From NCBI RefSeq assembly GCF_900497805.2, contig NW_020954569.1:27485227-27549226 (forward strand): a stretch of DNA of 64,000 bases, written 5' to 3'. Position numbers and translations under genes: made by a program. A model generated the notes under the pieces. The model was not told the origin of the DNA. It did not search any database and worked only from the letters and a program-made list of their open reading frames with translations. Shown here in pieces: positions 56,342 through 64,000 of this stretch. The DNA is from Vombatus ursinus. Lineage: Eukaryota; Chordata; Mammalia; Diprotodontia; Vombatidae. How positions within the stretch are numbered: the first letter of the stretch is position 1; every line of letters begins with the position of its first letter.

Positions 56342-56654
56342 TCAACTCCCACTTTCTTTCTCTCTCTCTCTCAAAAACTTTTTATCCATTTTTTAAGTTA
56401 AATTAAAAAGACAAAAAGAGAACATTTCCATGTACACAGCACAATATAAAAAGAGGATTCAATATAAAGTTATGACTTACCACTTCATACTGTTAACTTC
56501 TTTAGAAAAACTATGTAACTACACCTCATTTTCAAAGCTATCCTGCATTTCTGTGCTTCCTTCTAAGCTTTCTTTTATTCTCTGCTGTGCACTTTTTATT
56601 TTTTTCCTCCCTCCCTCCCCACACCACCCTAGAGAAGGCTACCATTAGACACAA

Positions 56655-56738
56655 ATATGTATATGTATGTATATGTGTAAGTATATGTGTGTGTGTATAT
56701 ATGTGTATGTATACATACATATATGTGTGTGTGTGTAA
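56655..56738. repeat. (GTAT)n/(GT)n microsatellite in L1 3' UTR
   Basis: Alternating gtat, gtgtat and tacatat units ending in gtgtgtgtgt. The same place in the L1 at 63646 has only a short tatatat stretch, so it expanded locally. Confidence 0.9.
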
Positions 56739-57919
56739 AACCATACTATGCATACTTTTATTTATCAGTTCTTTCTCTGGATGTGGATAGCATCTTCCTT
56801 CATAGGTCCTTTGTAGTTGATTTGAGTATTTATAGTACTTAAAATGACTTAGTCATTCAGAATTGTTCTTAGAGCAATATTATTATATACAATATTCTCT
56901 TGGTTCTGCTCATTTCACTCTTCATCATTTCATGCAAGTCTTTCCATGTTTTTCTAAAACCAACCAGTTCATCATTTCTTAAAGCAGTATTCCATCTCAA
57001 TCATATACCACTACTGGTTTGGTCATTCCCCAACTGATGGGCATCTCCTCAATTTCCAGTTCTTTGCCACCACAAAGAAAGCTGCTATAAATATTTTAGA
57101 ACATTTACATTCTTTTCCTTTTTCCCTGATTACCATGAGTTGGTATTGCTGGGTTTTAGGGTATACACAGTTTTATAACTCTTTGAGCATAATTCCAAAT
57201 TGTTTTCTAAAATGGTTGGTTCAGTTCACAGTCCCAACAAAAGTGAATTAGTGTTCCAATTTTTCCACATCCCCTCCAACATTTGTTGCTACCTCATTCT
57301 ATCATTTTAACCAATCTAATAGGTGTGAGATGGTATCTCAAAGTTGCTTTAATTTGCATTTCTCTAATATATAGTAGTTTAGAGCATTTCAATATTAATT
57401 ATTTTATTTCTTCTTTGAAAAACTGCCTGTTCATATCATTTGACCATTTGTTATTTGGGGAATGACTCATATAAAATTTTTCTCCCAGTTCTCTGCTTTC
57501 CTCCTAATTTTGGCTACATTGGTTTTATTTGTACAAACCCTTTTTAATTTAATATAATTGAAGCTATCCATTTTACACCTCACAATGCTCTCTATTTCTT
57601 GTTTATTCATTAAGTATTCTCCTATCCATAAGTCTAATAAGTAATATGTTCCATATTTTTCTAATTTTCTTATGATTATCTCCCTTTATATCTGGGTCAT
57701 ATATCCATTTTGACCTTATCTTGGTAAATGGTGTAAGATATTAGTCTACGCCCAATTCTTGCAAGACTCCTTTCCACCTTTCCCAACATTTTTTTTAACC
57801 AAATAATGACTTATCTCAAAAGCTGAAATCTTTATGTTTCTCAAACACAAGGTTGCTATAATCATTTGCAATTGTGCGTTGCATGTCTACTCTGTTCCAC
57901 TGATCTACCTTTGTATTTT

Positions 57920-58065
57920 TTTTTTGGCAAGGCTATTGGGGTTAAGTGAGTTGCCCAGGGTCACACAGCTAGTAAGTGTCCAGTGTCTGGTCTGAGATCA
58001 GATTTGAACTCAGGTCCTCCTGACTCCAGGGCTGGTACTCTATCCACAGCACCACCTAGCTGCTC
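57920..58065 (-). repeat. WSINE in L1 ORF2
   Basis: T-run, 'cagggtcacacagctagtaa', 'cagcaccacctagctgctcc'. Duplications ctacctttgtattt (57905-57918) and ctacctttctattt (58066-58079), one mismatch. Confidence 0.95.
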
Positions 58066-61000
58066 CTACCTTTCTATTTCTTAGCCAATACCAGATAATT
58101 TTGATAATTACTACTTTATAGTTGAGTTTAAGATTTGGTACTGGTAAACCTCCTTGCTTTACATTTTTCATTAATTCTTTTGATATTTTTGATTTTCTGT
58201 TTTTACAACTTTTTTCATTTTTTCTAGCTCAGTAAAATAATTTTTTGGCAATTTAATTGGGATGGGATTGAATAAATAGATTAGTTTAGGTAAAATTGTC
58301 ATTTTTATTATGTTGGCTCTGTCTACCCATGAATAATTAACATTTCTTCAATTATTTAAATCTGAGCTTATTTGTAGCAAAAGTGTTTTGTAATTATGTT
58401 TATGTAGTTACTGGGTTTGTTTTGGTAAATATATTACCAGATATTTTATACTGCTTATAATTTATTTATACAATCTATAGTTATTTTAAATGAAGTATCT
58501 CTTACTATCTCTTCTTGCAGAGTTTTGTTGGTGATATATAGAAAAACTGATGATTTATGTGGGTTTATTATACATCCTGTTCCTTTGCTAAGATTATTGT
58601 TTCTCCTAACTTTTTAGTTGAATCTTTAGGATTTTCCAAGTATATCATCATATCATCTGCAAAAAGAGATGGTTTATTACCTCATTGCCCATTCTGATTT
58701 CTTCAATTTCTTTTTCTTCTCTTATTGCTATTGCTAGCATTTTTAATACAATATTGCATAATATCAGTATCAATAGGCATTCTTGTTTCACTCTTGCTTA
58801 TTCCCTTTACAAACAATATTTGCTGATGATTTTAGGTAGATGTTTCTTATCATCTTAAGCAAAAAATCCCTTTATACCTATGCTTTCAAGTATTTTTAAT
58901 TGTAATGAGTGCTGTATTTTCCCAAAAGCTTTTTCTGCAGCTATTGATGTAACATGATTTTTATTACTTTTGTTATTGATAGAATCAATTATGCTAATGA
59001 TTTTCCTCATGTTAAATTATCCCTGCATTCCTGGTATAAATCCTACTTGGTCATAATGTATAATCTTTGTAACAAATTGTTATAATCCTAGCTAGTGTTG
59101 TTTTTTTCTTTTTAGGATTTTTGCGTCCATATTCATTAATGAAATTGCTCTATAATTTTCTCCATTTTTGTTCTTCCTGGTTTAGGTATCAGTACCATGT
59201 TTGTTTCATAAAAGGGGTTTGGTAGGACTCCTTTGCCTATTATTCCAAATAACTTATTTAATATTGGAACTAGTTGATCTTTAAATGTTTGGTAGAATTC
59301 ACTTGTAAATCCATCTGGTCCCGATGCTTTTTTTGCTTAGGAAGCTTATTTATGGCCTGTTCAATTTCTTTTTCCTAAAATAGTTCTAGTTAGATATTCT
59401 ATTTCCTCTTCTGTTAATTTAGGCAGTTTATATTTTTTGGTAGATATTCTTCCATTTTGCTTAAATTATTGAATTTATTGGCATATAATTAGGCAAAATA
59501 ACTGCTTGTAATTGCTTTGATTTCATCTTCATTAGTGGTAGATTCACCCTTTCCATTTTTAATGCTAGTAATTTGGTTTTCTTCTATTTATCTTTAAAAT
59601 AATATTAACCAATGGTTTATTTATTTCATTATTTTTTCATAAAACCAGTTCCTAGTTTTATTTATTAGTTCAATGGTTTTCTTACTTTCAATTTTAATAA
59701 TCTCTCCTTTGATTTTCAGAGTTTCCAATTTGGTGATTTTTAATTTGTTCTTTTTCTTTAGTTTTTTTTTTTAAATCTGCATATCCAATTCATGGTCTCT
59801 TCTTTCTCTATTTTACAGATACAAGAATTTAGAGAAATAAATTTTCCCCTAAGCACCGTATTAGGTGCACCCAATAAATTTTGGTATGTTGTCTGATTAT
59901 TGTCATTCTCTTTAAGGAAATTATTGATTATTTTTGTGATTTGTTCTTTAAGCTACTCAATCTTTAAGATTAGGTTCAATGAGTTTTAATCTGTGTTTCC
60001 ATGGTCCCTTACTGGACATAATTTTTATTGCATTGTGATCTGAAAAGGAAACATTTAATATTTCTGCTTTTCTGAATTTAACTATAAAGTTTTTATGCCC
60101 TAATATATGACAGTTTTTGTAACGATACCATATACCACTGAGAAAAAAAGTGTATTCCTTTCTACTCCTATTCAGTTCTCTCCAGATATCTATCATAAGC
60201 AGCTTATCTAAGATTAATGACATCTCCTTGACTTTGTTCTTATTTTATTTTTTTGGTTAGATCTAGCTAATTCTGAGAGGGGAAAGTTAAAGTTCCTCCC
60301 TATTACGATATTACTATCTATTTCCACTTGTAATTCATTTAGCTTTTCCTTTAAAAATTTAGATGCTATAGCATCATATATATATAAGTTTGTATTGATA
60401 TTGCTTCATTGTCTATGGCACCCTTTATCACAATGCAGTTTCTCTGTTTATGTCTTTTACTTAAATCTATCTCAGCTTAAATTTTTGTCTGAGATCATGA
60501 TTGCTACCCTTGCTTTTTCTTAACCTCAGCTGAAGCATAATAAATTCTACTCCAGTTTTTTTGAAACTATGTATCCCTTATTTTTAAATGTGTTTCTTAT
60601 AAACAACATATTATTGGATTCTGATTTTTAATCCATTCTATCTATTTCCATTTTATGAGTGAATTTATTCCATTCACATTCAAAGTTAAAATTACTAGTT
60701 GTGTATTTCCTCCACCCTATTTTTCCTCACTATTATCCTTCTCACATCCTTTTTTTATTCTAACCCTCCTCACAAGTCTAATTTGCTTCTGTTACCTCCC
60801 TAATCCTCACCTTTTTAAAGAATCCCTTTTTCATCCTCTTTCCTTACCATCCTATTCCTTAATCTACCCCTGCCCCTTAGAGTCCCTCCCTTATCCTCTC
60901 CTCCTATACTCCTACTTGTTGATTTACATACCCTTCAAAAGTCCCTCTCTTATCCTGTCCCTTTGCCTTCCTATTTCTTTATAAATGTAGAAGACTTTTA

Positions 61001-63169
61001 TACCCTTCTAGATGTCTATGGTATTCCCTCTTTAACCTCGTTCTGACAAGAATAACTTTCTAGCACTACCAGTCCTTCACCCCCACCTGCTTCCACTGTA
61101 ACCATTAGCATCTCATTTGCATGAGATAATCAATCCATTTTAACCTCTTTTTACCCAATTTAATTTTTTGGAATTATCCCATCATTCTCGATTGAACCTC
61201 AAGCCTATCTATTTATACTCTTTCAAACCTCCCAAGTAATGATAACATTCTTGAGAGTATAGACAATCTTTTCCCATTTAAGAAGCAAAAAGTTTGACCT
61301 TACTGAGTCTCTTATAATTGGTCTTTAATGTTTACCTTATATTTCTCCTAGATCTTATATGTCAAAATTTTCATTGAGTTCTGGTCTTTTTGTCACAAAT
61401 ACCTGAACATTTTTCAATTCATTAAGTGTCCATTTTTTTTCCATTTAGGATTATACACAGCTTTACTTGGTAAGTTATTTGTGATATTGGTAAGTTATTG
61501 CATATAAACTCAGCTCCTTTGCTCTTCAAAATATAATGGTTCCAAGCCCTTTTAACGTAGGTCTTTTAACGTAGAAACTGCTATATCTTATGTTATCCTG
61601 ACCATAGCTCCACAGTATTTAAATTGGTTTTTATTGTTGTTGCTTATCCTATTTTCTCCTCAACCTAGGAGCTTTTAAACTTGGCTGTAATGTTCCTGTG
61701 AGTTTTCATCTTAATATCTCTTTAGGTGATGGTTGGTGGATTTTTTTCTATTTCTAGTTTACCCTCCTATTCTAGAATTTCAGGACAATTTTCCTTAATA
61801 GTTTCTTGTAATATAGTTTCTAGACTCTTTAAGAAAAAAACTCATAACTTTCAGGTAGTCCAACATTTTTTTTCTCTCCTTGATCTGTTCTCCAGGTCAG
61901 TTATTTTCTAAGGAGATGTTTTACATTCTCTTCTATTTTTTCATTCTTTTTATTTTGTTTTATTATTTCTTGTGTCTTATGACATCTTTAGCTTCTCCTC
62001 TCCTCATTTTAGTTTGTAAGGAGTTATTTTCTTCCTTACACAGTTTTGAATCTCTTTTTCCAATTGGTTGACTTGCTTTCCATATTTTTCTTGGTTTTCC
62101 TGGATTGCTCTAATTTTTTCCCCAGATTTTTCCTCAACCTCTCTTATTTGATTTTTTTAAAGTCCTTTGTAAGCTCTTCCAAGAACATTTTTTGGGCTTG
62201 TGACCACTTGACATTTTTCTTTGAAGTAGGAATGACTTTTTAAACTTCACCATCTTCTTCTGAGTATGAAACTAGAGTCTTCTCTATCCCCATAGTAGTT
62301 ACGTATGGTCTGGTTCTTTTGTCTTTGCTTACTCATTATTTTATTTATTTTTTAGTGGCTTGTTATTATAGAGAGGTTCTGGTCTGAGGTGTGGGGGATG
62401 CCTTAGGTTTTAGGTTTTTCATATTGTTGTTTTTGAACTCTGTTTGAGGGCCCAACCTCAGGCACACTTCTCTGTCCCTTGGCCCCCAGCCATGTTATCA
62501 CCACAAATGCTCTTGCTCTTTGCAGTAAACTTCAGCTCACTCAGCTGCCCTGGAACCACCCCCCTCTACCACATTCACTGGGCATGGGCTTTCTCTTCCT
62601 TGCTCACAGCCACAGCCCCAGTCAATGTTTGATCAGCAGAATTGGGCCTGGCATCCAGTGACAATGTAGGGCCCTTCAATCTTCTGCTCAGCTGTCTAAC
62701 TCCTACACTGTCCATGAGGGAAGAATTCTTGAAGTTGAGGCTGCCCCCCAAGCCTGTTGCCCTTATGGCTTGTTGTTTGTTGTTTCAGTAGAATGTGCCT
62801 GGAGGTGTTAGCACTTCAATCAGACAAAATCTCTGTGCCTGGAGGTCTGGCCTTTCCTAGGGTCCTCCCAAGTTGTCTTAGAAAGTGAAGTGCTTTACTT
62901 GACTTTTAATTATTTCTGCTTCTCAAAGTTCATTTTGAGGCAATGTTTTTCCTTGTTTGTAGGAGAATTTTAGAGAGCCTGGTGTTTCCGGTCTTATTCT
63001 GCCATCTCTCAACTCCCACTCTCAATGGCAAGTTGGTTTCCCAGACCAAAATTACATCTTTCCTTCAGGATTCTAGACATCTTTCTTTATGGGATTTATG
63101 ATGACTTTCTAATACTATCAGTTTGAGCTGCCACTCAGGTATATTCTCCCAATATCAATCATCAATGAC

Positions 63170-63470
63170 ATGACTTTAACCAATTAACATAAATTAGTTT
63201 TTATAGAAGGATAGTTACTGAGAAGAGAGAAGCACAGTAAGAACAGAAATACAAAAATATCTCCTTTCCCCACTCCAAATTGGGGACACACTCTCCTCTA
63301 TATCACCTCAGTACTTGGGTATAGTGGGCTTAAATTTAAAGTTGTTGCTACAAAAGCCTTTGTCCCACCAAGTTTACTTCCAAACATAGCATAGCTGATC
63401 AACAAAGTCTTTCCATTGTTTTTGGTAATCAGTGTCTCAGTGTTCATTCACTGCTGGGTTAAGTTAAGTA
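63170..63470. repeat. Unclassified dispersed repeat, copy D
   Basis: Counterpart of 23895-24200: tagtttttatagaaggatag, cagtaagaac, atctcctttc, ctctcctctatatcacctca, gtgggcttaaat. Non-coding, possibly LTR-derived. Confidence 0.45.
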
Positions 63471-63484
63471 GGACACAAAGGGTT

Positions 63485-63645
63485 AATGCAGTGGAGAGTG
63501 CTGGATTTGGAGTCAAGGAAACCTGAGTTAAAATCAATCCTCAGATACTTACTATCTGTTTGACCTTAGGAAAGTCACTTAATCTTTGTCTGCCTCAGTT
63601 TCCTCAACTGTAAAATGAGGATAAAAATAGCACCTACTTTTCTCT
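63485..63645 (+). repeat. THER1/MIR-type CORE-SINE, truncated by L1
   Basis: Sense copy: gcagtggagagtgctggatt, 'cagatacttactatctgttt', 'ctgcctcagtttcctcaact' then gtaaaatgaggataaaaat. It stops at cacctac where L1 3' sequence begins, so the L1 inserted in it. Confidence 0.85.
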
Positions 63646-64000
63646 TTTTAAATCTTTATTTTATCTTATGAAATAACACAAGCATTTCTATAACATAGTA
63701 GAATTAAAAAAAGATGATTGCACATGAAACTGCAAATCTGTTATGTATAACTTGTTATTCCTTTTAAATATATAACAAAGTTATCACATAACTTTCTTTT
63801 CTCTGTCCTTTTTTTCTTCCCTCCCCCACTCCCTTGCCCTAGACACAAATATGTATATATCTGTAAAATCATTCTACACATATTTCCATTAATTGGTTCT
63901 TTCTCTAGATGCAGATAGTATTTTCCTTCATAGATCCTTTCTAGTTAATTTGGGTATTTATAATAGTCAAAATCACTTAGTCACTCAAAGTTGTTTTTAA
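63646..64000 (-). mobile_element. L1 3' end, continuing past the window
   Basis: Antisense L1 3' UTR of the same subtype as the L1 at 56357: tttaaatctttattttatct, gacacaaatatgtatatat, 'ggttctttctctagatgcag' then atagtattttccttcat. The rest lies outside the window. Confidence 0.88.

Larger units (their letters stand above)
56357..63008 (-). mobile_element. Full-length L1 LINE with target duplications
   Basis: About 6.65 kb, the only L1 here with all parts. Right to left: 5' UTR about 62.24-63.01 kb, ORF1 about 61.44-62.24 kb, interval about 60.65-61.4 kb, ORF2 about 57.0-60.65 kb, 3' UTR 56.36-57.0 kb. The duplication tcaactcccactttc (56342-56356) and tcaactcccactctc (63009-63023) fits both ends exactly. 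The ORF2 endonuclease is visible at 59957-60223 (LLMIDIWRELNRSRKEYTFF, ILGHKNFIVKF and the SDHNAIKI box); the reverse transcriptase box FADD lies at 58652-58663. Many stops and frame changes, no open frame longer than about 110 codons, so inactive and fairly old. A WSINE is nested at 57920. Confidence 0.93.

Overview
The window is non-coding, repeat-dense vertebrate DNA, almost certainly from a marsupial. Evidence: the tRNA-headed SINE whose body reads 'ctagctgtgtgaccctggg' occurs about ten times (the marsupial WSINE/MAR1 group). There are also MIR/THER1-type CORE-SINEs, marsupial L1 and HAL1 (half-L1) elements, old L2, CR1/L3 and RTE LINEs, hAT miniature elements and LTR fossils. The SINE subtype suggests an Australian-type (australidelphian) marsupial rather than Monodelphis, but that is recalled knowledge and was not tested. 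No intact host protein gene, exon, tRNA or rRNA gene could be supported. The long open frames found are LINE remnants, simple repeats or probably chance. A 10-N gap inside a pentamer repeat marks this as draft assembly.

Layout. 0-6 kb: an L1 ORF2 tail, a hAT-type miniature element and old fragments. 6-13 kb: a nested stack, in which a plus-strand HAL1 is split by SINEs, by a minus-strand internally deleted L1 (itself carrying a SINE) and by an LTR-like block. 13-16 kb: repeat-poor. 16-30 kb: old L2, CR1, MIR and hAT pieces, younger SINEs, an L1 inside an L2, and a perfect 24-bp inverted repeat at a MIR/CR1 junction. 30-36 kb: CR1, a tandem SINE pair, an RTE endonuclease remnant, a hAT inside a CR1 and a 1.5-kb L2. 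36-43.5 kb: a second copy of the hAT-type element (8-bp target duplication), unclassified dispersed repeats and a second L2. 43.9-47.1 kb: a whole HAL1 with target duplications and no ORF2. 48.6-53.7 kb: a minus-strand L1 lacking its endonuclease region, carrying a MAR1 SINE and a solo LTR. 55.5 kb: a full-length 7SL RNA retropseudogene. 56.4-63.0 kb: a full-length but decayed minus-strand L1 with target duplications. The window ends in another L1 3' end.

The elements do not act together as a pathway. What the window records is insertion history: CR1, L2, MIR and hAT oldest, then L1 and HAL1, then WSINE/MAR1 and LTR insertions. All recognised ORF2-type L1 pieces lie on the minus strand and the HAL1-type pieces on the plus strand. 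Family names come from recognition of consensus-like motifs, not from a database search.
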